A DNA stretch of 64,000 bases, taken from positions 5,924,340 through 5,988,339 of the forward strand of contig CM035361.1 of NCBI GenBank assembly GCA_020137815.1, in the 5' to 3' direction. Origin of the DNA: Hormiphora californensis (lineage: Eukaryota > Ctenophora > Tentaculata > Cydippida > Pleurobrachiidae). How positions within the stretch are numbered: the stretch's first letter is position 1; each line of letters begins with the position of its first letter. This document shows positions 42,281-54,211 of this stretch, in pieces. The notes beneath the pieces were generated by a model. That model worked only from the letters and a program-made list of their open reading frames with translations, was not told where the DNA came from and ran no database searches. The position numbers and the translations under genes are program-made.

Positions 42281-43258
42281 GGTAGGCGGACTCTAGTGCT
42301 ACACTCTACAGTGGACTCTATATCTAAATTTAGATTTAGATAAAGAGTCCAAACTCTAGGAGGACTCTATTTCTAAAAAGTCTAAACAGGGCGGACTCTT
42401 TATCTAAAAAGTCTACAAAGAGCGGACTCTATATCTACATCCTTATTATAAAGTACAAATGAACGTCGTGGTAGTGATGTAGTATCATCACGTGCAAATA
42501 GAGGGGGGTTGCCAAGGAGGTGCCCTGGGAGGGGTATTGGAGGGGGGATACTGCACGTGCATATTGTTGTTTGATTGTTGCGTGTTCCTGTGTTGTTCCT
42601 GTGGTGCTTTGGATCTACTGCTGGGACCTCCATGATTGCCAAAGCCTTTCTACCTACGTACCCCATTGATTCTCTACACAGCTACAATTCTACGGATCTT
42701 TATCATCTGATTCTACATGTTATTCAGTGGGATTTCCCTTGATGTTTATCACCAGCGCTCTACCACTACCAACCTCCGTATTCTTTACCCCGACATGGAG
42801 AGACAAAGAGTAAGAGAGGGAGAGAGACATGGGGACGGGTGGGGGGGGGGGGGTGTTGTAGGACTTAACAATGGGCTTTCTAGTAAATCTAAATTAGACA
42901 TAGAGTCCGCCATTCTCAGCGAACTCAAGATTTCGGCCGTTAGGCCGGAAACGAGAGTTTGCTTTACCTCTATACTAATTGAGAAGTGTTAGGGTTAGGG
43001 TTAGGATTAGGTTTTGGGTTGGTTTAGGATTTTAGACAGAGTCCGGGTTGGGGGATTTGGCGCCAAAATGTACCAGGGGACTCTATGTCTAAAAAGTCTA
43101 CACAGGGCGGACTCTACATCTAAAAAGTCTACACTGGGCGGACTCTTTATCTAAACTTTTTTTCAAAGTATAACTGTAGATAAAGAGTCCGCTTGTAGAT
43201 ATAGAGTCCGCCTTGAATTTAGATAAAGAGTCCGTTAGCACTAGAGTCCTCCCACCTT
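42281..43258. repeat. 0.98-kb repeat with GGCGGACTCT motif array and telomere-like core
   Basis: Begins GGTAGGCGGACTCTAGTGCT and ends with its complement. GGCGGACTCTATATCTAAA motifs recur in both orientations. An inner block at 42915-42965 is the reverse complement of 25873-25924. Contains GTTAGGGTTAGGGTTAGGA at 42989-43008 and a 14-base G run at 42841. Confidence 0.7.
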
Positions 43259-43263
43259 ATTTG

Positions 43264-45070
43264 CCTAATTATTACCCCTAATTATTTTCTCCCTGCTGCA
43301 GTTGTCCTAGTGAAACTGAAATACAGGGTTACACTCTCCTTGAGAAGGTTGCCCCCTGGCACGAAGAGTATGATGGAATGAAGATGTAATGGTCACCATA
43401 GCAACCATAATGAAGATGTAATGGTCACCATAGCAACCATAATGAAGATGTAATGGTCACCAAAGCAACCATAATGAAGATTTAATGGTCACCATAGCAA
43501 CCATAATGAAGATGTAATGGTCACTAATATGTATATATGTCCTATTATAGTTTGTGTAAATGTGTGTCCATATGATGTTAGTTTATATTTTGTAAGTTTT
43601 GTAAATTTTTAAGGTGTTGAACAATTTTCTAAACAGCGGTGTATTTGGTTTTTGGGAAATGAATATTGTACCTCTACATATTAAAACATTTAGATCAAAC
43701 TTGATAAAACCTCTGCTGCTGCCAGCTACACACTTCATAATTCTACATAATAATATCGTCTATCAGATCTCAAATAACATTTCACCCTACAATGAAACTA
43801 TAAAACACACAAACGTCTAAAAACTACAACTGCACTGAAAAATTATACACGCCAACACTCGTACCTCAAATCCCAAATCATACTTTTACTAAAACTACTG
43901 TTTGTATGTTTTGGGAATTGAGATACGAGTGTTGACGTGAGTATAATTTCTCAATGCAGTACTAAAACTTTTAGTAAAATTGTTTATTTAATTGGATATC
44001 ATACTCTGGGACATGTTCAATGTTCATTGTTTATCAGCCACATAATAGAAGTCGATGGGGGGTGGGAGGGGTGGGTCCTCCTTCCGACTGGACAAGATGA
44101 ATGGACGGGTATTTTATTGTAGCATAACGAGCAATTAATTTCGATGCAAAACATCCTCATCAGGCTCAAATTTATAAAGAAGCCTTCAGGGTTTTTTCAA
44201 CTAAGATTAATTTAAGCCAGAAGTCTATAAATGAGGATGTTGTACAAATTGAAATTATGCTAAACGTTATGCTACAACGAAATACCCGTCTATTCATCTT
44301 GTCCAGTCGGAAGGAAAACTTAACATTCTGATTTTCCTAGAGATTCTCATTTCATCTCTTTCCAAATTCGTATCCTTCCAGCCTGGTGATGCACGCAAAG
44401 CTGCTGCCTGAAAATATCAATGATATTAGACTGCAAAGTGTATAAGATATGGATTATTTCTAATACAATGGAAATGAACGGGAATGATTTAAAAAGTCAG
44501 TAAACCGAGGCCTATAATATCCTAGTACCACGCCCACCCCAATTACTCAACAACTGGTAACTCACCATGCCATGTCTTCCACCGGGTGACATTCTTTAAT
44601 TGGTTTCTGTTGACAGGGAGCTTATCGTCCCCAAAGGGTTAATCGGATTCGATATCTGAAAAATAGGAAACAGAGTTAACACAATGTTTATCCTCCACTG
44701 TTATTGTACTGCTGCAGTATAAATACGAATTAGATAAGATTTCAGCTTATAGCTTTACTCTTTCCAGCAGTATTTTAGCATTATTACCATTATTATTAGC
44801 ATTATTATTACTGCAGTGCTTATATAGCTGATACAGCAGTGGCCAGTGCTTACAGCTGATGGACAGAAAGATGGAGGGAGGGTGAAAGAGCTCTCTCGAG
44901 AGTAGGGGCGAGAGAGGAATTTCACAACAGTATAGTTAACATACATGTTTTAGCATAACAGAAGACAGCTATAAATAACATACAATGTTACACAGGCGTA
45001 ACAGTTACACACAGCTATAACACAACAAGAATGTTAAGAACACCTAGAACTGATATCTTAGTTATTAATA
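43264..45070. repeat. Segmental duplication, right copy
   Basis: Counterpart of 29216-31152. Includes the shortened 32-bp minisatellite (43378-43523), a foldback with hammerhead-like core (44082-44315) and a private 60-bp insertion near 43865-43935 that is itself palindromic. Confidence 0.9.
43302..43389 (+). pseudogene. Orphan duplicate of the last exon of gene C
   Basis: 88 bp, including acceptor CTGCAG and the TAA stop, with one visible substitution relative to 29256-29343. No upstream gene C exons accompany it; the block starts at 43264 right after the TIR repeat. Confidence 0.88.
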
Positions 45071-45127
45071 CTAACGACCTAAAAGCCTCTCTTTGTTCTA
45101 TGCAATCTTCATGAATAATTTAATGAA

Positions 45128-45763
45128 TGCAATGCTAGGTTTGCGGGTTTAAGCGGGGTTTTAACGGTTAGCATTGCCTCACTAAAGTCACAAAGACAAT
45201 AGCGGTGTTTCCAGTTTCGTGCATGAGCAAAGCCTGTATCAAACAGGCCGTGTAATCAAAGTAAAAGACCCAATTATGGTTAGTGTCAACAATAAGCTTA
45301 TAAACTAAACAATCACAAAGCACGCATATATAATACATAACACAATGGCATTGGACTCTAACAAGATAGCGTCCAAGCCTCTCTACTCTACAGTAGCGGG
45401 GTTTCTCTACTCTTCTCTTTCTCTTCTAGCTCCAGCTGCTGTGGTGGGCGGTTTGGATCACTAGCCTCTCTTTCTCGGCGGACCTTTCGGCTGGCCATCT
45501 CTCTCTTTCTCTTCTAGCTCCAGCTGCTATGGTGGGCGGTTTGGATCACTAGCCTCTCTTTCTCGGCGGACCTTTCGGCTGGCCATCTCTCTCTACTCTT
45601 GAGGGTCTGATACCCCCAACACTTGGTCTGAATCGAGTCGATTGTCCTCCTTTTATACTGCTCCGGGAGAGGCTGATCTCATGATTATTAATTGCCTATT
45701 GACGTATTTCCTGGCTGTGGGCCATCCGTGTCTCGTGACTGTGCCAACTTCCGGGTGTGATCT
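45128..45763. repeat. Left terminal direct repeat (LTR-like)
   Basis: Starts TGCAATGCTAGG. A GCAATGCTA/TAGCATTGC inverted pair lies at its very start. Holds a two-copy ~90-bp tandem repeat (CTTCTAGCTCCAGCTGCT units) and TATATAATACATAACACAAT. Confidence 0.85.
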
Positions 45764-48276
45764 GTTCCATTTTATCGAGAAATCGAATGGTCAGTTCAAC
45801 TCTCTGCATATACGATCACAGTGACCAGCTGCTTTCATATATGTGATGGAGACAAAGTTCAACAATTACACAGGCGTCCCTGTGGCAACGCGTTGCTAAA
45901 TTAACTGCAGTTTAACTTATCTAATCAATTAATTGCTTATTTATATAACTTATCTCTGATATCACTTTCATACTCTCAACTTAATATTCTCATTAATTTA
46001 GTATTTTCAAAACTTATTATTCATTTTCCATAATTTTTTCTTCTCACCGTACATGTACTTCACGCCTGCTAATCATTAAGCTAACTCCCGTTGCGTTAAA
46101 TACTTCACTATTTGTTATTTTATTATCACTTTATCAGACTCCGTTAATCACTTATGTAACTACCATTTGCAACGTTAAATAATTTCTCACAACCTTATCA
46201 CCATTATAACATTATCTAGCCGGCCGGCATACTTTAAAATCATCACATTATCTTCTTTCCTATTATATACATATACATTTTCTCCCTTAGTTAACATATT
46301 TCCAACTCTTGTATTAATTTAACTCCCACTTATCTCATTACAGCTTAATTCAACTTTTATCGGGCTTTGAACTTAATAGGCTAACTTGATCGGAACACAA
46401 TGCTCATGTATAATACACACACATAATACACCCACATGTATAATACACACACATACACTTTTCGAAATTATTTTACCCCTCCATTTTCCTATTTTAGCTT
46501 CTGGTGTTCTTTCTGTATGGAATAATTTCTAGAACACTAGGTCCACGGACTGAAAAGTAAGCTAGACCCACCTCTATTGACGAGAACTCTACGAAAGGCT
46601 TTACATATTCAGTTCCCGACAACAGAAGCAAATCCACCACCTCGTGCCCGCAACCCAATAGCTCATTAATTATCCATAATTTAAACATCTACTAACTAGG
46701 CCCAAGATTATATTATACAGTATACATATTATTTCAGATTGTTTCAATTATACTTAACTTTTCAGACATTCAATTGACAAAGTAATTCTTCCTAATTTTC
46801 TCCTGACTCAACTTATTTTAACTCGGCAATGATAATCCTAAAAATAAACTTAACTCAACCTGTCAGGCTAATAAATGCTCTGACAAAACTCAACTAATCT
46901 CCTAAACCAATTCAAGCCAGCTCAAACCAATCGTAACTCAATCTCTCACAATTTTAATTTACACCCTAACTTAACTTTAAATCCATTCACCAGGACAACC
47001 CCTACGGGATAGATGCTCTACGAGAGAATTTACATAGCCAACATCCACCCAAAGGAACTGACCCAGCAAATTAAATGTATTTATATGTTCTCATAACTTA
47101 TATAAAAACTAAAACTATCTAATTTCATGCTAAATAATATTAAATAAGTATTCTAAATGTATTTTAAGTTCTTGCTACTATAAATCGCTATTAACACATG
47201 TTAATGACCTCATGCTCATCATTACCAACATTTGCTCAAAAATTAAAATTTATAGATCTCATAATCTGGTTAAACGGAGTGTAAAAAGAATAACTGATAT
47301 TGTGACCACTAAATTTGCTTGCTATTTTTTAGAATTAGGCCTTATTTTAAAATTACTTAAGCACATTAAACTAAACTGAATCTAGTTGAAAGGTGTGTAA
47401 CAGAATGGATGAATCGTTTACTACTAAAGTGACCACTTATTAAGCTTGCCCTTTTGCCATCATTCTTTCATTTCTTTTGCATTACTCAATCACTTGCCCG
47501 ATCTATGTTCTCATTTGGACATACAATTACCAGGGTTTACTAGATGTAGGTTTCTTGGCCAGTTTTGTGTTCTATTTCCAGCCCCACTAGATCTTGTAAT
47601 CAGCATTGCCAGGCATCACTTCACTCCCATCCTATCTTGGGGCCTCGTTCCCTTCTGTTAGCCCTACCACTTTTAGAAGTTCATATCGTTGCTCATATCT
47701 CAATCTCATCTTTACTACGGCACTTCAACGGTAACAATAAACTCCTGCTTTTTCTGGAACAGGTATTTTCATCTCATATTATCTGGAAAAGACATCCTCT
47801 CCTCTCTGGGGCATATTTCGTTACATCTCCCCTATGTATTAGTAATATACAGCTCCTCTGTCTAAACGGCACCTCTTCTGCACCGTTGTTCCTCTCACAA
47901 GAGCATCTAGGTCTCCTCTCCGAGGAACATCTTGTGTCTTTCCTCTCGGGAGCCATGTCATAACATTTCATCTTGAACCTACGTCCTGCCACCCACAACT
48001 TGCCTTAAACCTCGTGACATACGTACATATGGGCTCTCCATGCATTTTCCATTTCTTTGTGCTCGCTGAAATCGGTCTACCACAGTATGGAACCACTTAT
48101 ACTCTTCCGGTTATACTCTTCCGGTTCTTTTTTGGTAACCACTACATCGTCAATCATATATATCCATCATACCTATCATACATTAAATGTCTTCAAGTTG
48201 CACACAGGTATATTCAACAGTGTCCCACAGCTCTTTGGTAAGTTTTTATTTCTTTTAATTATTGACTAATTTCTAT
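45764..48276. other. Interior of the 9.7-kb element, no gene seen
   Basis: T/A-rich sequence. Short open frames (for example 47565-47963) show no homologue I recognise, lack protein-like composition and are probably chance. No primer-binding-site-like TGG motif follows the left repeat. Confidence 0.5.
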
Positions 48277-48963
48277 TTATAATTTTTTGTGTGCCATTTC
48301 AAGTATTTTCGCAAAATTTAATAAATCTATGATTTTCATTATTTTCATTTCCCTTAATCTTTTATTAAATGATTGTACAATATCTTGAGGCGTGTCGTTC
48401 ATATGTTTTACTGTTAGATAGTGTAGTAAGCTATTCATATTTGTTACTGTGATTATATTTAATGTGAAATCTGACATAGTGTCCTTTGGATCTATTTTTC
48501 CAAAGCACCAAAAACCCCGAAACTTCAACATTTTATTATTATTTACTCCTATATCCCTAACTTCTATTCTTTTTGTAAAAGCTATTGCTTCATGCCAGTA
48601 TAATTTTGCTATTTGTTTAGTAAGATTGACCCACCAGCTAATTATGTATGTAAATGTAAAAATATGGTCGTTTAGATCATGTGTTGCTTTATATGCCCAT
48701 ACTGGATATCTACTTGTGATAACTGGCTGTCTAGACTGCACAAACACAAGATCTTTAAAATATATTGATTTCCTAAATTGCTCTTCATTTGAACTCCAAT
48801 TTATGTGAATCTCTACATTTTCACCTCGAATTGTTGCTGTTAGTTCCACGCCATTATCCGTGTATGTCTTATCTGATATTCGAATGTCGCCTGCCTCCCC
48901 GAGTGGATCTGGACAGCTCCATGGCTCTAGTTCCCGTCCTTCTATCACACCTATATTTACCAT
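48277..48963 (-). CDS. Element ORF 1, unknown globular protein (possible second exon)
   Basis: ATG at 48963 (complement) opens a 228-residue frame with balanced composition, several Trp (INWSS, YPVWAY, SWWVN, FRGFWCFG) and a Lys-rich helical C-terminus. No family recognised. An acceptor-like TTTTATAG at 48965-48972 directly precedes it. Splicing from AG|GTAAAT at 49088 would join it in frame to ORF 2 across a 124-bp intron. A short minus-strand frame at 52347-52156 shows a similar W-S-S...QP...Y order and may be a decayed relative. Confidence 0.6.
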   Translation of the reverse strand: MVNIGVIEGRELEPWSCPDPLGEAGDIRISDKTYTDNGVELTATIRGENVEIHINWSSNEEQFRKSIYFKDLVFVQSRQPVITSRYPVWAYKATHDLNDHIFTFTYIISWWVNLTKQIAKLYWHEAIAFTKRIEVRDIGVNNNKMLKFRGFWCFGKIDPKDTMSDFTLNIITVTNMNSLLHYLTVKHMNDTPQDIVQSFNKRLREMKIMKIIDLLNFAKILEMAHKKL

Positions 48964-49084
48964 TCTATAAAAGTGATTTGTAAAATAGTTGTATGGTTAA
49001 ATTTTATAATGGTTAAATTAAATCATATGATATTTATATTTCGCCATAGTTGTCTCTTTTTCAACTTTACTATTATAAAATAAT

Positions 49085-49585
49085 TTACCTCCTGTTTCTA
49101 CTTCTACCTTTCTGTTCTCGTCTTCTCGAATGTCTTCTCGAATATGGTTTGCATGTTCTGCAATTGCAATGAATTCTTCTAAAAAACTTCTTATCTGGCT
49201 CTTCCGGTCTTTCAGTTGATTTAGGTGATTTAGCAGGTGTATTAACAACATTTGCATCCATTAACTGCAATCTTTCCATTTTCTCCTCCATCGTTTGTTG
49301 TTCCGCAGATAGTTCTTTGTATGACTGCGATAGAATTTTGTATTGGTCAGTCATATATTTGTACTGCTCAGTTAGATGGTCCACTTGCTCAATCAAATTT
49401 TCACACTGATGACACACCTTACTTGTTGATGGCACAAAGTTGCGGGTAACTCTCAGATTTTCCACTTGATATTGGTTGTATTCCATCTTTGATTGATACA
49501 GTTCGTACTCCATTCTCTTAAGATCATCCCCTGAACTACGTCTCTTCTCCTTCCCTCTAGAATCAGGTTGTCTTTTATAATCCAT
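49085..49585 (-). CDS. Element ORF 2, coiled-coil protein with CxxC and Arg-rich tail
   Basis: 166 residues from ATG at 49585. Charged start (DYKRQPDSRGKEKRR), CHQC motif, then heptads (LIEQVDHLTEQYKYM...LSQSYKEL) forming a strong coiled coil about residues 60-110, a Pro/Ser/Glu linker and a Cys/Arg-rich tail (CNCRTCKP...RRHSRRR). Basic tail suggests nucleic-acid binding, coiled coil suggests oligomerisation. A TTTTTTA run at ~49182-49190 separates this frame from a second protein-like frame (+1, to 49018), so a shift or an old indel is possible. A decayed plus-strand relative lies at 52735-52990. Confidence 0.6.
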   Translation of the reverse strand: MDYKRQPDSRGKEKRRSSGDDLKRMEYELYQSKMEYNQYQVENLRVTRNFVPSTSKVCHQCENLIEQVDHLTEQYKYMTDQYKILSQSYKELSAEQQTMEEKMERLQLMDANVVNTPAKSPKSTERPEEPDKKFFRRIHCNCRTCKPYSRRHSRRREQKGRSRNRR

Positions 49586-50021
49586 CGCTTTTAAAAGGTT
49601 ATTGTGTTAGTATGTTCAACTTTTAGGCAAGTTTCTGTTTCAGATTTCTACTTATAATTTTGTAATCGTATCATTCTCCCTTTTTCTATAATAATTTACA
49701 TGTCCTATTAGATTTATCTGCTTTCTTTATTTAGCTCTCTCTCTCTCTCTCTCTCTCTCTCTTGACTAATACTATCTCTATGCTTAATATTCACACCACA
49801 ATTACCGTCATCTTTTATCCTACTCGCTCTTAATGAGCAGCTTCAATTACTTCACAATTACAATACCCAAGCCACGTGACTCGTGAGCCATTTCCTTGTC
49901 TAACTATTTTACTCGCCATGTCTTAATCGAATTTGGCTCACTAATTGCTGGGAAATGAACATATAAGACCAATCACGCCGTGAGGACACAGTTGCCACTA
50001 CACGTTATCTTGATTTCAACC

Positions 50022-50585
50022 ATGAATTCCCTTCCGCTTGAAATTATTGAGATGATCCTCCTATTTTTAGACTGGGGGTCGCTATCGGTTGTCAGCCAAG
50101 TCAATCATCGTTTGAGGGAGTTCATTCTTGGAGACAGGACATGTCTGGCAAAAAGATGCGGCCTAAGGATTTCACGGACAGCATGGTTACTGTTAAAGGG
50201 GGTTTCTACCATCGATGACTTTCGTTCTCTTGAGGCCCTACTTCAGGATGACGCTGCTGCTGATACTATGGATGGTGGCCCCTTGAGGTCAGTGATGTCA
50301 AGTTATATGGACGCAAAGGGAAACTGTCTTAAAGCTTTCTTCGTTTTGGCTGAGTTAGGGGTTCGCCTTGATATAGATGCATGGGTTGAATTCCAATGGG
50401 CAATCGCAGGGAACCGGTTTGAAGATGAGTCGCACCTCTTGGCAAATTGTATATGGAAAATCGCACACATCGAAAAATGGGACTGCCAGGAGTGTGGCCA
50501 ATTTAAAGACTGTGTGGGGATGATTTGCCGGGATTGTCAAAGAGAACGAACTACGGCCCTGACTTCATATAGATCCTACGCATAG
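50022..50585 (+). CDS. Element F-box protein
   Basis: 187 residues from ATG at 50022. The first ~40 residues (MNSLPLEIIEMILLFLDWGS then SVVSQVNHRLREF) are a clear F-box (LPxEI...I...L...L...VNxxxR), which recruits substrates to SCF ubiquitin ligases through Skp1. A helical middle (DFRSLEALLQDD, AFFVLAELGVRLD) resembles ankyrin-like helices, and the C-terminus has CQECGQFKDC and MICRDCQRE, a possible four-Cys zinc knuckle. No introns. Divergent from ORF 2, 436 bp apart. The frame extends upstream to 49980 without ATG. F-box genes are not a normal LTR-retroelement component, so this is a captured host gene or an accessory factor. Confidence 0.75.
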   Translation: MNSLPLEIIEMILLFLDWGSLSVVSQVNHRLREFILGDRTCLAKRCGLRISRTAWLLLKGVSTIDDFRSLEALLQDDAAADTMDGGPLRSVMSSYMDAKGNCLKAFFVLAELGVRLDIDAWVEFQWAIAGNRFEDESHLLANCIWKIAHIEKWDCQECGQFKDCVGMICRDCQRERTTALTSYRSYA

Positions 50586-50770
50586 GTTCTCCTCTCTCTA
50601 TTGCAAGACCTTATTACCTACTAACAGCTGAAAAGGGCTAGTTTACGGGAGCGCTCTCCCCTTTCATAAAAAAAACCTCTATTTTCCCCTCTTTCTTTTT
50701 CTCCATCTAGATCGTTACTTAATCTCTACTTTCTATTTTTCTATTGTTTTCAACAAATTATTCTTTTTAA

Positions 50771-52144
50771 AGGGATACTGACATGTTCAAAAAATTTTGA
50801 CTTTTTCAACGATCCTGGGTGTGGTAACTGGTTGGGAGATAAAAATACGATGAGTCGAAGTGCGAACTCTCTACTCCCTCTCGTTCTCAAGATACAGGGC
50901 CCCACCTTTTATCACTTCTTAATTGGTTTGGGTATAGAGGGAGAGCCGTATTGCAAATTACATGTAAACATGAGTATGTTTATCTATCAATATCTCAACT
51001 TTCACATGCACGATTTTGATCGGATTTTTTTCTGAAAGTCAGAAATGTTTAAAATTTTTAGTATTTTCATATGATGTATCAGAATCATAAATGAATCAGT
51101 AAATAAACAAGTAAACTTTGCAGTTTGAGGTAAACTGGAGTGAATTGTCAATTAGACCCAATTATTATCAATTAGAGCACTTTGCCGACCTCTGAGGACT
51201 TGTAAAAGTTGCTCAAGTGATTCAACGTATCAAAATTAGTGTTTAAAGTGCCCTCACACGATCTTTTAGCATTTCCATTTGAAAAATGCAATTATTGCCA
51301 ATTAGACTGAATAATGCTCAATTAGGACACTTTCTTCACCTCTGACGGCTTGGAAAAGCCGCTTACGTGATTCAGCGTATCAAAATTAGTGGGGATAGTG
51401 CTCTCACATGAACTGATAGCATTTTCATGCGATAAGTTACAGTTACGATCACTTAGACCCGATTATGCTCAATTAGGGCACTTTCTCCACCCCTGAGCGC
51501 TTGCCAAAGTTGCTTATGTGATTCAACGTATCAAAATTAGTCGGGTATAATGGTTTTGCCTTTTATACCTATTAGTTGCCTAAATTTTTCAGTTTATACT
51601 CTCCTAGGATACAGTATTCATTTCAGGGCTGAATAGTTAGTAACTATTGAATTTTTTATTGACTATGGGCTAAATATCAACAATTAGTGTGAATAATTGA
51701 GCAAATCCAGCAAAATCTGAATGACATTAGTTACTGAATACCATGATAATATCGTTCTAAGAAAGCATACATTTCAAATAAATCATGGTCTTGCTTAGGT
51801 ATAGTTCTAGCTATTCATGACAAGACTAGAGACAAACGGAAACCAAAATCGAAAACTAGAAGTGGTCTAAAAGTTTTCAGAAAAAACCCGGTCAAAATCG
51901 CATGTGTAGTAGCTGAGATAATGACATATAAACAGGCTCGTGTTTACCTGTAATCTGTAATGCTGGTCTCCTCCTCTTACCCAAACCAATTAGTGGGTGT
52001 TAATATTTGGGACCCTATATCTTGAGAAGTAGAGGGAGTAGAGAGCTCGGACTTCGACACAACACATTTTTTCTCTCAGATGATTTGATTGAGCTATGTT
52101 TTTATAAAATTTGTGATGGTCGATTTGAACATGTCAGTATCCCT
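50771..52144. mobile_element. 1.37-kb foldback with TTAA duplication, Kolobok-type
   Basis: Ends AGGGATACTGACATGTTCAA and its complement inside TTAA (50767-50770 and 52145-52148). Arms ~275 bp, more diverged than other foldbacks here. TTAA plus AGGG ends match the Kolobok/T2 pattern known in vertebrates. Between the arms is a three-unit ~160-bp tandem repeat (51140-51545; units contain TTCAACGTATCAAAATTAG). Confidence 0.78.
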
Positions 52145-52734
52145 TTAATGAGCTTCTATGTAATTTCCTTTCTTGCCGTGATATCTAATTTCGCCTGTAC
52201 GTCATATGTGACACACATGTTTAGATTGTACAGTAGAGCTGGTTGCTTTTTTGATGCTATTATCTTACGTATATTTTCTATTTTATTAATTTCTTGCCAC
52301 TCAGAATGAATGTTATCAAGATTCCCTTCTGATGATCTCCAAATCAAACCGTCAGCCGTCTGCAGAAGCTACCAATCTCCGTCTGCAGGACCCACCAATT
52401 CGTTCTACTAGAATGACCAATAGGCGTCTACTTGAATGACCAATTTCTTGTATTTGATATTTCAAATATATTGGAGAATCCGAATCCTTAGCAGGAGCCA
52501 CCAACTAGTCTCTACAGGACCCACCAATTTATCTCTGTCGGAACCACCAATTTTCCTCTACAGGAGCCACCAATTTCTGTGTTTGATATTTCAAATATGT
52601 TGGAGAATCCGAAAATATTAAATTTTCAACTTGATGTTTAAATACAGCCCAGATGTCGAGGATATTTTTCGCTTTATGATAGACACTACAATGTAAAACG
52701 AGGGACCGGAATCAGTCATATCTCCTGTAGATGC

Positions 52735-53000
52735 AGTTCGAGCTTGTGGCGGATGTTCGTCAGAGAGTGGAATTTCCGAGCGATATAGGCACTTAACAAG
52801 ACATTATGAATGTCTCGAGAGTATGGATATCTGTCAAACAAATATCAGTTTCTGTCTCAAGAGTTTGAATATCTAATCGAGCAGAAGAACTGTCTAAAAG
52901 TTAACGAGGACGTGAATAATACATCCAGCCCAGCTTCTGAAGTTACCAAGTTTTGTGTGTGTTATTTTACTAGATTGACCATAAAATGTTATTCAACCAA
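52735..53000 (+). pseudogene. Decayed relative of element ORF 2
   Basis: Two frames together show CGGC...HLTRHYECL and EYGYLSNKYQFLSQEFEYL followed by VNNTSSPASEV. Order and spacing parallel CHQC...HLTEQYKYM...YKILSQSYKEL...VNTPAKSP in ORF 2. The frame changes near 52810. On the opposite strand to ORF 2. Confidence 0.5.
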
Positions 53001-53161
53001 TTGATTTATTTTGAGCTTTGCATTTCCATAAATTGAACCACTTTGTCATTTTTTTACTACTATAAAAGGGCCATTATTGCTTTCACTATTACCTATGTGT
53101 TGAGATCTCCAATTTCAACTTCTATCCTCTCAGGAACGCACTTTCTTTCTCGGAATTTGCA

Positions 53162-53640
53162 TCATCCTATGGTTCTCTCTTCAAGATCTGTATCATTCTC
53201 TAACCGATGCTTGGGAATTTCGATTTGACTGGATATTAGCTGTTGTTGCCCAGAATCAAGTTCATCTTTCCATGGCTCGCAGCCAGAACGTCTGTACTGC
53301 AACTTGTATTGACTCTCTTCATGTGCTATGATCTCCTTCATCTTGAACCTCATACTTCCTGGTACTGGGTTTACTATCGCTATCCATAACTTGACTTGCG
53401 CCTCCCCTTCTATAGAAGATTTGCCAGGGGCAGTTGCCGGAGGGATGCAATGGGACAGTGGTGAAGGCTGTAGAGGCCATGTACTGCTAGTTTCTTTCCC
53501 ACAAAACAGTCTTTGAATGATATCACGGCCATAATGGTAAATAGATGAACTCCATCCTTGCACTTGAAGAAGTTGACAAAGTCACATGCGTGTCCATCTC
53601 TCTGTGTTCGCCTTCTACACCTCTTCACCTTCTCGGAAAC
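53162..53640 (-). CDS. Element ORF 3, unknown, probably broken
   Basis: A ~130-codon frame ending at 53162 lacks an ATG at its start. It contains AQVKLWIAIVNPVPGSMRF and a charged C-terminus (ISSQIEIPKHRLENDTDLEE). A different frame upstream (to 53640) begins KRCRRRTQRDGHACDF, so a frameshift or intron is likely near 53560. No family recognised. Confidence 0.4.
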
Positions 53641-54211
53641 CTTCGACTTAGCGCCATCAAGATTCTAATGCAAGCGTTGTTATTCTGGCTTTGAAATTAT
53701 GCTGAAGGATTAAACTTCCTGGACCAGCTTTTAAGAATTCAATGTGGCCCTGTAGTAATGAGTGGGTGCTGATGTACATAGATAATTTTGCCGAAGGGTG
53801 AAATTCTAGAAAGTACCCTAGACACTAAGCTATCCTATTAAGTTTACTGAAAGTATCCTGTGCATATTGAATTTTCTCACACTGCAAAGATATTCTATGC
53901 CCTATTTTATTACTAACTGGTACTCTATCAATGTCAGCAATCAACATATCTATTTTTGGCACAACCCTTATTAGGATATTTAAAATCAATTTTTTAGTAA
54001 TTTACTGCAAGCCACAATTTACATTGTTCACGAATTTTAGGACTCAAATTTTATTACTATTCCAGATTCCAGACTCAGTTCATTACTATTACAAATTTCA
54101 AATCCAAATGTCGTTTACTATTTAACACTTTCGATCGAGCAAATAAGCACTGATTTTGGCTGATTACTAATTATATGGTGAAGAAAAGTTCCAACACCGA
54201 AGCCACCATGT

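Noticed and set aside
40862-42343. 493-codon Ser-Pro frame
   Set aside because: Direct translation of (CCCTCT)n. Composition is purely repeat-driven and the frame ends when the repeat ends.
42989-43008. True chromosome end
   Set aside because: Only three TTAGGG units within a dispersed repeat and unique sequence on both sides; an interstitial tract.
47446-47998. Open frames of 70-132 codons inside the 9.7-kb element
   Set aside because: Overlapping frames on both strands, no motif, uneven composition; not supported as genes.
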